Shown one piece after another: positions 22,445-33,635 of a stretch of 64,000 nucleotides of DNA. Source of the stretch: Symbiodinium kawagutii (lineage: Eukaryota > Sar > Dinophyceae > Suessiales > Symbiodiniaceae); NCBI GenBank assembly GCA_009767595.1, contig VSDK01015401.1, positions 38,255-102,254 on the forward strand, in the 5' to 3' direction. The notes beneath the pieces were generated by a model that searched no databases, had not been told where the DNA came from, and saw only the letters and a list, made by a program, of their open reading frames with translations. The position numbers and the translations under genes were made by a program. How positions within the stretch are numbered: the first letter of the stretch is position 1; every line of letters starts with the position of its first letter.

Positions 22445-24060
22445 TTCAATTATCGATTGACCATTGATTGACCATCAATTTAATGGTCTAATAGTTGATT
22501 AACCATGGTCTAATAATATCAATATCAACCACAGTTGATTATCATCAGATTGTTTTCATGAAATAATTGAATGATTACCATTGATTGATTAGCCAATGAA
22601 ACCATCAAGGCAGTTCCTCATCAATGGTCAATGCTTTAGAATTGCCATCAATGATCAATTAATTGTCTAAGCATTGATTGATTATGGATTGACCATGACC
22701 ATCGAATGATTATTGATTGACTATCCATGATCATTCTTTAATCATTGACTTCCACAATTCACTATCATTGACCGCAATACAAGCATCATGACCCGCTTTT
22801 CACCATCATTATTAGACCATCAATATTATCAGTGACCATTCTGATCATTAGTTCCAAGATGTATATAGAATGTCTAATCATTATCGGCTATCATACTAAG
22901 TGACCACCGTACCATGAATGTAGGAACCATCTTAATTATCAACCATCAACCATGCAAAGCATCACGAGTTCACTTTTGTTTCAAAAATATTTACTGTTCA
23001 TCAATCATTTATTACTGTTTGAAAGTCACATGTTTCTAGGTCTACCCCGTTTAATAGTACTAATTCTGAGCCAGTTGGAGCCAATAAACCATGGACTAAC
23101 CACAAAAATCAGCATATTTTGCCATGAAAAAAACACAATTTCTATGTGGAACCATGGAATAACCATCAAGCAACTGGCATAAACTCCGTGTTGCATTGTT
23201 GTCATTTAACATCATTTTACCATGTAATAACCATTTCATAGGGTTGGCATATCCCCCATCATTGTTGACTCCACGATTGTCAACCGTCCCGCCATCCTTA
23301 GCCACCATGAACTGACACCCCCCTTTCCAGCCTTACACCACTGATCACCATAGAGTAAGGAAGCCCGAAAGTTATGGTTGGTTCACAGTGGCTAATAGTG
23401 GGTTAATACTACAGGATAAAGCTGGAGTTATTGGTTCACAGTTGGATATAGAGGTTATTGAGCCACTAATATTAGTAGTTATTGGTTCACAGTTGGATAA
23501 TAACCAACAATGATGGTTCAACAGCTACTTGGTTTATTACTCAATGGTTCACATAAAGGATGGTTTTCAGGGGGCCGCTTATCTTGAGAAACACCCAGCT
23601 GGGTAATTACCATGCAACCCGAAATTACCTTCAATCATCACGAACCACTCATTAATTAATCAACATTGAACCAGCTGACAGACATTTTTAACCACTATAG
23701 TGGAGATCAATCGCCATTAGGCTCCAACTAACTATCAACAAGCAACAGTTCTCATCACTGAACATCATCGACCATAATTCACAACAGTCATCAACCAACA
23801 GCGAACCACTCACTTTCCATCAATATTTGAGAGTCACCTACTCACTAAGTGACCATGACTTAATCACTAATGAACAATCGCTTAATCACCAAGGAATTCC
23901 TCACCTAATCACTAAATGCTCAATCACTACTGAATTGATCCCTGGTTAATTGACAACTGTTCTTAATTGTAGAATTGTAGGTATTGTTCACTTCATTGAT
24001 TGATCACTCATGAATTGATCCACTACTGAATTCACCACTGATCAACCGACCATGCGTGCA
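22445..24060. repeat. Mixed ATCAACCA / GATTGATT sequence
   Basis: Long stretch of degenerate ATTGATTGACCATC and ATCACTAATGAA words with no convincing exon. A fragment of element A lies near 23545-23601 (TATCTTGAGAAACACCCA). From about 23640 the ATCAACCA polarity is strong. Confidence 0.5.
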
Positions 24061-24074
24061 CCCACCACTTGACT

Positions 24075-24176
24075 CCGTTGCGCAGCTGGTCACCTTTACA
24101 AAAAAGCGCTCGCCGTCGTGGCTACGCCACGACTTGCACGGGCGCGCACAGATGCGGCAGCTCGTTGCACTATGGT
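24075..24176. CDS. GC-rich island, coding strand undecided
   Basis: The + strand reads DSVAQLVTFTKKRSPSWLRH... The minus strand reads SCRICARPCKSWRSHDGERF, which includes a CxxCxxxC-like pattern. It is preceded by an ATCAACCA block. Confidence 0.3.
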
Positions 24177-24214
24177 GATGTGATAGTACGTAGATTTTAG
24201 GGTCTATGGAGATT

Positions 24215-24700
24215 TATATGCATACATGTATATTGGTATTTATCTATAAATATATTGTTCTACATAGTTAGACTTTAACATAGACATGTATTTATAGATC
24301 AATACATATTTTATATATATATAGATGCAAATATTTATATATTTATTCATTGATTTATTTTTGTATACATACAGATAAGATGTTTATCTATAATTTCATC
24401 ATATGTAAAACATAGCTACATATACTTTTATGGCTTGGGTACCTACAAATACTCATATATTTGTCTCACAGTAGATCCGTCCATTCTGAGGCTTTATTCT
24501 GAGCAACGGCAACATACATAACATACATACATCTATGTATATATATATATATATTTATGTTTATATATATATATTTATATTTGTATATTTGAATATATAT
24601 ATATATATAACTCTCTCTTTATATAAATATATATTTGTATATTTATATGTACATTTAAATCTATATACATCTATGTATATTTAAATATATAGATGGATTT
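24215..24700. repeat. AT-rich low complexity
   Basis: TATATA, TTTATATA and CATACATA runs, ending in a good pyrimidine tract and acceptor (GGATTTTTTTTGCAG at 24709). Confidence 0.85.
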
Positions 24701-24709
24701 TTTTTGCAG

Positions 24710-25219
24710 GATACACATGTATTGACCGCTCAGCCTTTCTTCGCTGGTACTTCCTCCGAGACAACTTCGCTGTGCGGTTTTGCGAATGGAAAAAGCCTTT
24801 TGACTCGGCAACCTTCGGGGATCAACTAGAGGAACTTGAGCTCCCGGGTCTATATGGCTTATGGAGACCCCCATGGCTTTCAGAAAGGACACCATACCCA
24901 GATACTCCGCGTACGGTATAACTACCATTATGTAAAGTGTGTAGCTATAGAGGGACTCAAATCTGGGTAGCTATACCATAGACATCCATAGACCATACAT
25001 GGATTATTCAGGATATAGATCCTCACATGTTTTCATATAGATATGATCCATCCCCAAATCGCTTGGGGAAAGCCTATAGAAACAGCAATGACTCTGCAGT
25101 CCCTTTAGCCAACTGTTACCCCAGCTTTGAGCTATGCGCATATGGGGGATACCTAAATGCCAAGACATTGAGGCCAACATGGAATTGGGAGACAGTATTT
25201 CACCCCCATGCATGGATCA
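24710..25219 (+). CDS. Two-exon gene fragment (24710-24915, 25012-25219)
   Basis: Exon one follows TTTTTTTTGCAG and ends ACG|GTATAAC in phase 0. Exon two follows ATTATTCAG, starts in phase 0 and ends ATC A|GTAAATG. The 96-bp intron is GT-AG and the phases agree. Exon one reads DRSAFLRWYFLRDNFAVRFC and GDQLEELELPGLYGLW. Exon two reads DIDPHMFSYRYDPSPNRLGK and LRPTWNWETVFHPHAW. The product is rich in Trp, Phe and Tyr, like an enzyme core, but I recognise no family. No start or stop is assigned. Confidence 0.6.
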
Positions 25220-25379
25220 GTAAATGTTGGTGACACATGCTCGTTCTTTGTGCAAAAAAATCAATGGTGCCAGCAATGGTAATACCATCCAAGAACAACG
25301 AGAGAAGCAGTAATGCAAACAAAACAAGGATCACAACAACACCAATGCAAAAAATCAACAATCTAATCCGAGGTAACCA

Positions 25380-25514
25380 ACGGCAATAGTAACACAGACT
25401 TCCACGGGAAAGCAACAATGCAACAACAGAAGCGACAAAAGCTCAACACGACAACACACTGCAATACGGCAGCAACAACAGCCCCACAACGACAACAACA
25501 ACAGCCCCACAACG

Positions 25515-25545
<31 letters not shown>

Positions 25546-25560
25546 GGGCCAACGGCAACA
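25380..25560. repeat. CAA/ACAACG microsatellite
   Basis: Impure CAA repeats with a duplicated ACAGCCCCACAACGACAACA unit. Produces a spurious Val/Leu-rich minus-strand ORF. Confidence 0.9.
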
Positions 25561-25720
25561 AAGAGCCTTTACTTGGCACTGACACCAAAAAGAGGTGCAG
25601 GAGGCAATAGCAGCTGTGTAGCAGCTGCGCAACAACGACACCGTCACTGAAACGATTTATTTATCGACACACTTTTATCGAATATGCGCAAGAACACTCA
25701 TACATTGAAATGCTATCCTT

Positions 25721-25945
25721 TTGACTCAACATTGCTCGAAGGCACATCCAAAAGTTGCAATTCTTCCTGTGAGCATTTCATATCTGTGCATTAAAATACT
25801 TGTTTGGTATTATACTGTCACCATTGTGCAACATGCTGCGACTGCTTCGTTTGTCATGGCTGACGCCTTGAACATGTACCTCTGGATGTACACTAATGAC
25901 TGGATTTGGAGTTACCGCATTTGGTCAGAGACTAGAACGAATGGA
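25721..25945 (+). CDS. Low-confidence candidate exon
   Basis: Open frame with hydrophobic KILVWYYTVTIVQHAATASF and MADALNMYLWMYTNDWIW. It could belong with the gene fragment just upstream, but phases are unproven. Confidence 0.25.
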
Positions 25946-26034
25946 TAGAAACAAGTGAAGGATAATTTGCTAGCTTTCTACCCTTTCATAGCGAAATGGT
26001 ATAAAGAGGATTAGCCAACTGCCTAGACATTGCA

Positions 26035-26346
26035 ATGCATGTCCGAAACATATTCATACTTGAAAGGGAATCTTCAGCCATTACGGCACTCCTATTAGTA
26101 ACCACACACATCCACTTTCTTCATTCTAAAACTGCCAAAATCTTTTGGGCACGTAACCCCATGATGGAGCATGCACACGCACTGGAGATCACTTGTGCAG
26201 AAGTACTGGACGCTGCGAAACAGAGGGTCAAAAACTATGTGGAAGTGTGTTCATTGTGTTCTTTAATGGCAGCTGCTCCTTGCTACCCCAATCATCGATT
26301 GAGGCACAAAATGTTCCACATATCATCTATTCCCATTGGTGCTTAA
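26035..26346 (+). CDS. Candidate exon, unknown protein
   Basis: ORF starting MHVRNIFILERESSAITALL and continuing KIFWARNPMMEHAHALEITC then AEVLDAAKQRVKNYVEV. Composition is good in the first 75 codons and poorer afterwards, suggesting an exon end near 26250. Confidence 0.35.
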   Translation: MHVRNIFILERESSAITALLLVTTHIHFLHSKTAKIFWARNPMMEHAHALEITCAEVLDAAKQRVKNYVEVCSLCSLMAAAPCYPNHRLRHKMFHISSIPIGA

Positions 26347-26620
26347 GCCCTCCTATTCTTGGGCGATTGGGTTTCCCTTTTCAAGGCTTTCCAGCTAAAA
26401 ACGGCTGTTGTTTGGTGGTTGTTGTAGCTAGGGAGCTAGATGTTCATTTTTTTAGGTTCTTTGATTATACCAATCCTTTCGTCAACAACCTACTGAGGGA
26501 TGACACTGCTGGGTGACAGTGATCACCAAGTGTTCATAATTGAAGAATCAGGCATCCTCGATGATTGAGAATACTGTGAATCCCTCTTTTTGGAACTTGC
26601 ACCTTTCAATTGTTCACCAC

Positions 26621-26728
26621 TGATTCGGTGGGTGGCTTTAAACAGGGTTTACTTTCCCCAGTATTTACAAATTATTGCTTGGTTGACAAGAATATTTTTG
26701 ATAGGGGTCAAAACCACCAACCAGTCAT
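26621..26728 (+). mobile_element. Element D copy
   Basis: Ends GATTCGGTGGGTGGCTTTAA and CAAAACCACCAACCAGTCAT are near-inverted repeats. The interior has TTTACTTTCCCC and GCTTGGTTGACAAG, as in the copies at 46515 and 53477. Confidence 0.75.
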
Positions 26729-26799
26729 GATCGGTATTATCCATTAAAACCATTATGAACCACTAATTTATTAATTAAGCTTATGGCCACTAATTGGGG

Positions 26800-26990
26800 T
26801 CAGAACCACTACCTAGTGATCTACTGGAATACAAAGATGTCGCGACGAGGCAGTTCAGCGTCACCAGAGTGACATTACAATTCACGTCACTCAGTTGGTC
26901 GGCTTGCTCGGCACGCAACGTTGCAACTTGCAACTCGCGGTGCCTTCCGCAGCAGCTTCTGGCATCACTATGCAAGAGAAAGTCGAGCAG
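26800..26990. CDS. GC-rich island, strand undecided
   Basis: The + strand reads DLLEYKDVATRQFSVTRVTL...; the minus strand reads RHRELQVATLRAEQADQLSD. Neither has clear splice ends. Confidence 0.25.
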
Positions 26991-27135
26991 GATAATGTGA
27001 TGATGAATTTATAATGTTGAATCCTTGATGAATGATGTTCTAATTTTGAGTCTTTTATGAATCACATTTGATTTGCTCTTGGTGGTCCCGGCGGATTGTA
27101 TCATATTGTTCGGGTCTTGAGCTTGCACGATTTCA

Positions 27136-27304
27136 ATGCAGGTCATGATTATGTCCATTTCTGTACAAGCACGTAGCTTTTGCACATGGGAAAACCTTGG
27201 TTTCATTCCCATCGGTTTCCTTTTTCGATACTTGCTTGAAGAATCTCCTCTGATTTGGGTTTTGATCGCACAAGTCATGTTGTTTTATGTTCTGGGTGCA
27301 GAAG
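27136..27304 (+). CDS. Candidate exon with hydrophobic segment
   Basis: The frame reads FCTWENLGFIPIGFLFRYLL then EESPLIWVLIAQVMLFYVLG and ends G|GTAAAAGC. The second half would span a membrane. Confidence 0.35.
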
Positions 27305-27766
27305 GTAAAAGCACTGGCCCAAACCCTCGTTGGTTTGTTGTGGGATCTACATCATGTGGTTCTTGAAATTGGGAAGACCCCAAAATGGCTGGTTACGTAA
27401 AATGATGAATATTAGATGATTTGAGGATCGTAAAACATTCAGTGGTTTCTCAGTGGTATACATTCTATATATTTCTTTACTGACATCATGAAGCTTATCA
27501 TCCACGATCAACCACTGAGAACACGACCGTGAACAACCGTTGAAACCTGGCACCAACCTTTGGTTGGTAGATGTATGATCCATATGAGCAAAGCGACCCC
27601 CAGCTCACCTTACATAGCTGGTCACAATGGTCCCAAAAGTGGCTCGTTCATTGTGATGAATCCAACATTGAGCATCATTGGCCAGCATTGGAATCCCATC
27701 AAGATGGATCCAACACTGAGCATGATAAAGGATGCTTGGCACCATGAATTACTGACCTGAAGTCTG

Positions 27767-27852
27767 TGTAACAATGAGCACATTCTCACGGCTGTGAACC
27801 TCTTGCATGGACGACCTCGTTTTCCGTCCATTGAAGCGGCCCATTCCCGAGG
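27767..27852 (+). CDS. Low-confidence candidate exon
   Basis: Frame with HILTAVNLLHGRPRFPSIEA-AHSRG before a GTCAGCC site. Confidence 0.25.
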
Positions 27853-28074
27853 TCAGCCAATGTTAAGGATAGCTTCAATTCATTATGTTTGTATTGTTTT
27901 GTATTTCAGATGTTTCAGTAGCATTTGAGTTGTAGCACCTGATACCTGCACCTGAGCCTAAACATGATTGTGCTCAATTGCCAATCTTAGTGTAAATAGC
28001 AGTGAATGTTGGGTAGTTATGGTATGTAATAGCAATGTTTTGTTAAACAATATATTGGTATACTATTCTGGCAG

Positions 28075-28179
28075 ATGTGATGTCCACTTTGATCGCCTCG
28101 ACCTTTTTGTCAACCATCATCGACTCCTACCCAGTATTTGCAAAGCACTGTTTTTTGGCCGTTGGATATCTTAATCATG
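28075..28179 (+). CDS. Candidate internal exon
   Basis: After 'ctattctggcag' the frame reads VMSTLIASTFLSTIIDSYPV then FAKHCFLAVGYLNH and ends CATG|GTGAACC. Both splice sites look good. Partly hydrophobic. Confidence 0.45.
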
Positions 28180-28337
28180 GTGAACCGACTAAAAGATCTT
28201 TTAGATATCAATCATCACCAACCGCTATCATTGATGTATTTACCATTCTCAACCATTCTCAACGATTCTCAACCATGATTGATGATGAGTGTAGAGCCGT
28301 CATATAACCTACTTGTATTGATGTATTGATTTTTCCA

Positions 28338-28436
28338 ATGCGTGAATGGGCTTCCAAACGCCGGCAGAGGCTGGGGCTGGTGGTAGCAGTTAGGGTCGCA
28401 GATCCTGTGGATCTACCAGCTACTTCTCCACCATGA
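28338..28436 (+). CDS. Low-confidence candidate exon or short ORF
   Basis: MREWASKRRQRLGLVVAVRV-ADPVDL..., 32 codons to TGA at 28434, immediately before an element C copy. Confidence 0.3.
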   Translation: MREWASKRRQRLGLVVAVRVADPVDLPATSPP

Positions 28437-28439
28437 TTT

Positions 28440-28550
28440 GATTCGAGCCAGGGGTATCCTTATAGCCCTCCAAAGGGCCTTCAAAGGGGGGCTAGCAGGA
28501 CACGTCGTGCCAGGAGCTACAAGGAGGGTTCCAAACAAATGCTAGGTTAG
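28440..28550 (+). mobile_element. Element C copy
   Basis: GAGCCAGGGGTATCCTTATA, GCCCTCCAAAGGGCC, CCAGGAGCTACAAGGAGGG and an AAATGCTAGGTTAG end, as at 50108-50215. Confidence 0.75.
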
Positions 28551-28789
28551 TTGCTTACTAATCATTGTCAAAATGATTCCTGGTAGCCAGTATTGATTCA
28601 TTTGTCGATGCAAACTAGTGGCTACCAGGTAACTTTGATATCAACAGTAAGAGGTACGGTATATTTACTGTATTCCATCGTCACAATCAATTGATTGAAT
28701 ATATTTGTTGTCAATTAGTTTTCAATTAGTTGTCAATGAGAATTTATTTGGTTTACCATGATAAATACATAACCGGTGCTTAAAGCATT

Positions 28790-29465
28790 ATCACCGACGA
28801 TGAATCATTCCTCATAACTCTCAACCGAATCGTTGTTTGATCATCACTAATGATTGATATTACCATCAAGCGTTTATAGATGTGATGTGATGGTCATGAT
28901 CCCTATCGTCATGATCCATCAATCATTGGACGTCATTTACTAGTTATTATCAACAAAAACGGAGAAGCATCATCAATCATCATATACTATTTTTCCATGA
29001 CGGCAACCCATTAGTAATCATGAATCATCAACCATTGCCAATCATTCATCATTAACCATGTATCCATCACTGTGAAGCATGAATGAGTTCTAATTAATCC
29101 TCACATGAACTACCAACCATGTATGAAACATCGATTAATCAACAATAGTCATGCTAAATAATCACTAACCACAGTAATGAACCATTGCTAACGTCATTTT
29201 TAATCATCAATTCACCATTTGAGCATAAATGAAGGTAACCATCACAATGGCTAACTTGAGCATCAATTCACTACTTAAGCCATTAACTATCAACCATCAT
29301 AAGCCACAGAAATGAACCAATCTCTTACCCTCACCAGTCCTTAACCATGGTTTGTTCTTGTCAGCCATTACTTAACCCTCATTCAACTATTACTTAACCA
29401 TTCCTTAATAATTCCTTTTCCATGACTTAACAATCACTTAACCATCAATTCAACATCTCATCAAC
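28790..29465 (-). repeat. AACCATCA-type block
   Basis: About 670 bp of ATCAACCATTGCC and CTTAACCATCAATTC words with no gene, ending at the next GC-rich island. Confidence 0.7.
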
Positions 29466-29466
29466 C

Positions 29467-29645
29467 AAATTTATTGCGATCTCTCGCACCACGGGCCCCA
29501 CGGGGCTCCCCTGCCGCGCTTGCCGGTTGTTCGGCGCCTTGCACCGTGCTGAGCGTCGCGTGAACTTGAAGAGTTGGCGACAGCTCGGCCTGGCCCCAGA
29601 AACGGCTCAAACGAAGGAAGCTGTGGAGCTGGAAGGAGCTGAAGG
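29467..29645 (+). CDS. Candidate exon flanked by opposite-polarity blocks
   Basis: Sixty open codons reading FIAISRTTGPTGLPCRACRL, FGALHRAERRVNLKSWRQLG and a Glu-rich end, followed by GG|GTAGGTAG. GC-rich. It is preceded by AACCATCA words and followed by tandem TGGTTGATAA, the cleanest example of that arrangement. No AG acceptor was seen close upstream. Confidence 0.45.
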
Positions 29646-30180
29646 GTAGGTAGAACTGGTCATGCTTGATGGTTGATGATGGTTGATAATGGTTGATAAT
29701 GGTTGATAATGGTTGATGATGGTTAGTCAATTGTTAGTAATGATAGTCATTAACTGGCTAATCAGTGAAAGCCATGGTTGGCAGCGTCATTTTGAGGTTA
29801 TTAACCGTTAATCATCATCATTTGTTAACCATCATGCACCATCGTTGTTAGCAAAAATGATGATTGATAGTTGTTAATGGTGAAATTTGACATTGATGAC
29901 CATGACTGTATTATGATTCGTGACTGTCAAGTTAAACAGAATGTTTGCTAGCAATAATGGTAAATCATATTCATTCATGATGGTCAGTAGTGATGTCGAT
30001 TATGGTTCATTTTATGCTTGACAATCATGATGGTCGATACAATGATTGAGACATCATGATTGTCAATGGTGGTTTTAGTTTTATTCATCATTGAGAATGA
30101 TGATCTTCAACAGGTAGGTAATGGGTCAATATCATGAGGACAGTTAACAATGATAGTTGATAATGATGGTTTTGAACAAT
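29646..30180 (+). repeat. TGGTTGATAA tandem block
   Basis: Starts with five near-perfect 12-bp units (TGATGGTTGATAATGGTTGA) and degrades into TGATAGTTGA/GATGGTCAG words. Confidence 0.8.
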
Positions 30181-30319
30181 GATGAATATTAGGTAATGAA
30201 AGATGTTCACAACTAGACTACACAAGAGGGTTGTCCCCATTCATCAACTGTGCACATTTGTGCGCATCATTTGTATTGAATTACTTATTTGGATGATTCT
30301 TTGATTGATTTGTTGGCAG

Positions 30320-30419
30320 AACCGCCTCGTGAAGATTACCATTCCAGAATGGGTGGGGGCCAACACCATATATATCCGCAAATCAGCATTTTGTTCATTT
30401 TTGGAACCTTCTTGATCAG
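30320..30419 (+). CDS. Candidate 100-bp exon
   Basis: After 'ttgttggcag', ending ATCAG|GTACTC. The frame that crosses the donor reads PPREDYHSRMGGGQHHIYPQ then ISILFIFGTFLI. Another frame (NRLVKITIPEWVGANTIYIR) is also attractive but stops before the donor. Confidence 0.4.
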
Positions 30420-30715
30420 GTACTCTAGCCCAAGAAGAAGCAACTCACAATCATATTTGTAGGTGTCCAGGAATCATGGCTCCCACTCACTGGGAAACCA
30501 CCAAGTCCGGGGTAGCTCACTTTTTGGATTTGTTTGAAGCCACTTAGACCAATGATCACAAATCACAAATGAAATCCAAGTGGACAGGGTGCTTGTCCTT
30601 GTTTACCCAACAAGACACCTATCGGAGTTTTGAAGGTATTCAGGAACAGGTGCAACAGCACAAGGAGCAGGCAACCATAATTACAAGCCAGTACCGCCAA
30701 TGCTTATATCAACCA

Positions 30716-30720
30716 TCATT

Positions 30721-30756
<36 letters not shown>

Positions 30757-30757
30757 G
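30716..30757. repeat. ATC microsatellite
   Basis: About 13 ATC units, giving a spurious poly-Ser reading. Confidence 0.95.
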
Positions 30758-30869
30758 TCGTTAACAAACATAATTACAAAGCATTTTCATAGCAAGTAGG
30801 TTTGTTTTTGAGCCGTGTCTTCAAAGAATCGGAACAGCAGAAAAAAACGGAACCGTTTTTTGTGTTCAG

Positions 30870-30978
30870 TGTTCCGCAAGGATGGGATCCACCGAACCGG
30901 CCGCAAATGGGTTGCAGCAGGTTTCTGGGTTTGCTACACCAATGATGTTTTTTGTACTTGGATGTGCACCCCCACTTG
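30870..30978 (+). CDS. Candidate internal exon
   Basis: Follows TTTTTTGTGTTCAG and ends CTTG|GTAAGTAG, a near-perfect donor. The frame reads ARMGSTEPAANGLQQVSGFA then TPMMFFVLGCAPPL. Confidence 0.45.
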
Positions 30979-31180
30979 GTAAGTAGTCACTGACCATGGT
31001 TTGGAGGGATTATAGACTGCCTTATAGGACTTATAATCATGGTTACAACCCCAGCTTCACATCGAAGTAAGGTTGAACTCAAGCTTGATACTGACACAGG
31101 CAAGTGGTCAGACTTCATATACTACATGACACCCTTCTTATTACATTTATTATCACAAAGTCATTCTTTGTTTGCAGAAA

Positions 31181-31312
31181 TGGTGGTTTCTCCGCATAGG
31201 GGACCCCTCTAAATCAATCAAAATCAATCCAAATCACCTTTTATATCAGGCATAACCAATTTTTAATAAGCCAACCATAGCTTTGGGGCTCCCCATTATT
31301 TGAGAAACCCAC
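31181..31312 (+). mobile_element. Element A copy
   Basis: Starts TGGTGGTTTCTCCGCATAGG and ends TATTTGAGAAACCCACAG, so its last two bases are the AG acceptor of the following candidate exon. Confidence 0.8.
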
Positions 31313-31314
31313 AG

Positions 31315-31427
31315 CTATGTATGTGGAGGATCGGGATACGACGTACGACCAATCGCCCTGCAACCAGGCTTCCAGGTGGCCGAAGATGTGTAACGTTGAA
31401 GCTGAGTGGTGCGCAAGGACAAAGATG
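31315..31427 (+). CDS. Candidate exon sandwiched between elements A and B
   Basis: The frame reads MYVEDRDTTYDQSPCNQASR then WPKMCNVEAEWCARTKM. The upstream AG is the end of element A, and the downstream site is a GC-type donor (ATG|GCGAGC) at the start of element B. Charged, Cys/Trp-containing product of unknown family. Confidence 0.5.
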
Positions 31428-31546
31428 GCGAGCTGGGTCAGTATCAACCAACCAATCAAGGGGGAGAATAACCAACCAATAATAAGGAAAACAATGGCTA
31501 ATGATAGGGGAACCAGGAGTACGGGGTAAACTGACCCATAGCCATA
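31425..31546 (+). mobile_element. Element B copy
   Basis: Starts ATGGCGAGCTGGGTCAGTAT and ends ACTGACCCATAGCCATA, directly joined to another element A. Confidence 0.85.
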
Positions 31547-31656
31547 TGGTGGTTTCTCAAAACAGGGGACCCCCCAAAATGGTTAATTTATTGATCTGGT
31601 CCTACAAATGGTTAATATTGGATGATTTGGGGGGTCCCTTATTTTCAGAAACACCC
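31547..31656 (+). mobile_element. Element A copy
   Basis: Starts TGGTGGTTTCTCAAAACAGG and ends TATTTTCAGAAACACCCG, abutting the preceding element B. Confidence 0.85.
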
Positions 31657-31837
31657 GTGTAGATGCATGTCATTGCATATCTATGTTGGATGTTGCCCGG
31701 TATTGAGATCATCTAGCTGCAGCTAGCCCATCCCATGTTAACTATCGCTGATCCTGATTATTGATACTGTTGGGCGAATATCATTGGCACCAGAAGTGTG
31801 GTTTTTGATATGTTTGATTTATTTCTACATAAAGATT

Positions 31838-31858
31838 TATATATATATATATATATAT
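31838..31858. repeat. TA microsatellite
   Basis: Short run of TATATA. Confidence 0.9.
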
Positions 31859-31889
31859 GGATTTATAGCTGTGTATACAGATATGCTAA

Positions 31890-32257
31890 TGTGTTGTTCA
31901 TTTTGTTGGTGTTATCGGGGATGTGACAGCTGAATCAGCTTTGGAACGAGGCGTGAGGTCAGCGGCCAAGGACCATTGTCGGAACACTGTTGCAGAACGT
32001 TCCTTCGCTGTCTTGATTGAAACGGGGCGCTCAACAGATGATCAGCTGAGACGAGCTGGACACCACGACCAGGGCTAGGCACATGACAGCCATAGGTTTC
32101 CTTCCGCTGGTCTTCCCGGAGCGCTTTACGTGATTCGGCTGGGTTGCTTTTCCTCATGGATGGGAATCCGTTCACCCACGTGGATCGGGATGGTTCCCCA
32201 GCAGTGGCAGCAGCCTCACGTCGAGCGCAAGATGTGGTTGCTCTACAAGCAACATAG
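31890..32257 (+). CDS. Two adjoining candidate coding frames
   Basis: Frame one (31890-32078, TAG) reads VIGDVTAESALERGVRSAAK then ERSFAVLIETGRSTDDQLRR. Frame two (32096-32257, TAG) reads RDSAGLLFLMDGNPFTHVDR then DGSPAVAAASRRAQDVVAL. Only 17 bp separate them, so a frameshifted exon is as likely as two exons. The minus strand is also open for 88 codons here. Confidence 0.4.
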
Positions 32258-32490
32258 GGGTATCAAAGTGTCAGTGGTTCACGGTTTGATGATCTTGATG
32301 CCTGGTGATCGATTTGTGTTGGTTTGAAATTGTGGTAAAGCAATTGAGCAAGTCTTAGCCATTGATTGTTTTTCAAATGTCGAATTTAGATGATTGTCAA
32401 TTGTGTCAATTATTGATGGTAGCTGATCGATTATCAATGGCTGATTGCAAAGATGAATGATCAATTAATTTCCAACATTTGTCATTGTAG

Positions 32491-32590
32491 TGAATTTGCA
32501 AACAGGATCAGAGATTTTGCTGCGCCAAAGGGGAGGCTGCACGTTGCCATTGATGCTGAGTTGTTGGAACCTTCTCGGGTCCTGGGTTAG
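32491..32590 (+). CDS. Candidate exon; frame continues past a TAG
   Basis: After 'gtcattgtag' the frame reads EFANRIRDFAAPKGRLHVAI then DAELLEPSRVLG. A GTTAGG donor overlaps the in-frame TAG at 32588. Beyond it the same frame stays open for about 25 codons. Confidence 0.45.
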
Positions 32591-32838
32591 GCAGCTGTGA
32601 CCGATATGCCAGAGCCCAGCAAATGTTTGATCCCGGGAAAAGTGTTCAATTTGATAACCACTAACCATCAGTTAACCATCAGTTAACCATCAGCTAACCA
32701 ATATCAGGGCCGTTGGTTAACAATTCATTAACCACTACTTAACCATTAACCATCGGTTATTGTGAGAATTGTGATGAAATCAAATGGACATTTTCGCTTC
32801 AAGCGATCAATCGTTCTATGCTTGGACCATGTTGTAAG

Positions 32839-32931
32839 CGCTCGTCAGATCATGCTGCTCACTTGAATGAGAGCAATCATGGAGGCAGGAATGTCATGTC
32901 GCTAGTGCTACAGCTGCTGGTCGAAGTCTAA
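32839..32931 (+). CDS. Low-confidence candidate exon
   Basis: RSSDHAAHLNESNHGGRNVM-SLVLQLLVEV to TAA; a GTCGAAG site precedes the stop. Confidence 0.3.
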   Translation, partial: RSSDHAAHLNESNHGGRNVMSLVLQLLVEV

Positions 32932-33173
32932 GATCTAAGGATTGGTTGGATTTTATTACTATCGTTTCCGAATGAGACCTTCAAGTGCTATTCGGGCAAA
33001 AAGTGCTACCTGAAGAATTCAACTATGAGCGCGGTTGAAGAAGAAACCACGGAGTGAAAAGTGATGACTAGTGATGCTTAATGATAGTTAATGATTAAGA
33101 GTCATAGTTTTTATCGTTAATGATGATCAACCATGGTTGAACATGGTTGTGTAGCCATTGCTGATATTCCCAG

Positions 33174-33216
33174 GGAGCGGCAAGCCCAAGATTCTTGGCA
33201 TCCGCGGTGGTCACTG
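33174..33216 (+). CDS. Possible 43-bp microexon
   Basis: Between 'gatattcccag' and CACTG|GTAATGC. Two frames are open (SGKPKILGIRGGH or ERQAQDSWHPRWS). Confidence 0.2.
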
Positions 33217-33307
33217 GTAATGCTTAGGGTCACCAGTTGCCACAGTCCCAGCACCCCTGGGCCCCATCCATTTTGTCGGGGATGTAACACAGAGATATAC
33301 AGAGATC

Positions 33308-33493
33308 ATGATGACTTCAGTGCAATTAATTCTGGAGCCACCACTTGATTCCGGAGATACTTTCGACGGCTTGGAGCCTTTAAATTTGCTGGCTTTGGCA
33401 TGTCGTGGTCCGCGGGATTTCAGCACCACCAACGCGCGCAAGTACAAACAGTCCTATATAACGATGCTTGTTGATTCGATGCTGACACCCTAA
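33308..33493 (+). CDS. Candidate terminal exon
   Basis: The frame reads LILEPPLDSGDTFDGLEPLN, LLALACRGPRDFSTTNARKY then MLVDSMLTP and stops at TAA 33491. An acceptor-like 'gacttcag' precedes it. Good composition. Confidence 0.45.
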   Translation: MMTSVQLILEPPLDSGDTFDGLEPLNLLALACRGPRDFSTTNARKYKQSYITMLVDSMLTP

Positions 33494-33635
33494 TCATTGA
33501 TTGTGAATCATTTTGTTCAATAGTGACCGTAATCATATGCAAGATCTGACCAGCATGAACCACTACTTCCTGTTGTTGGAGTGGAATGGGTTGTTATACT
33601 GCTGACTGTTGTGTAAACATGATTGCTGTTTGCAG

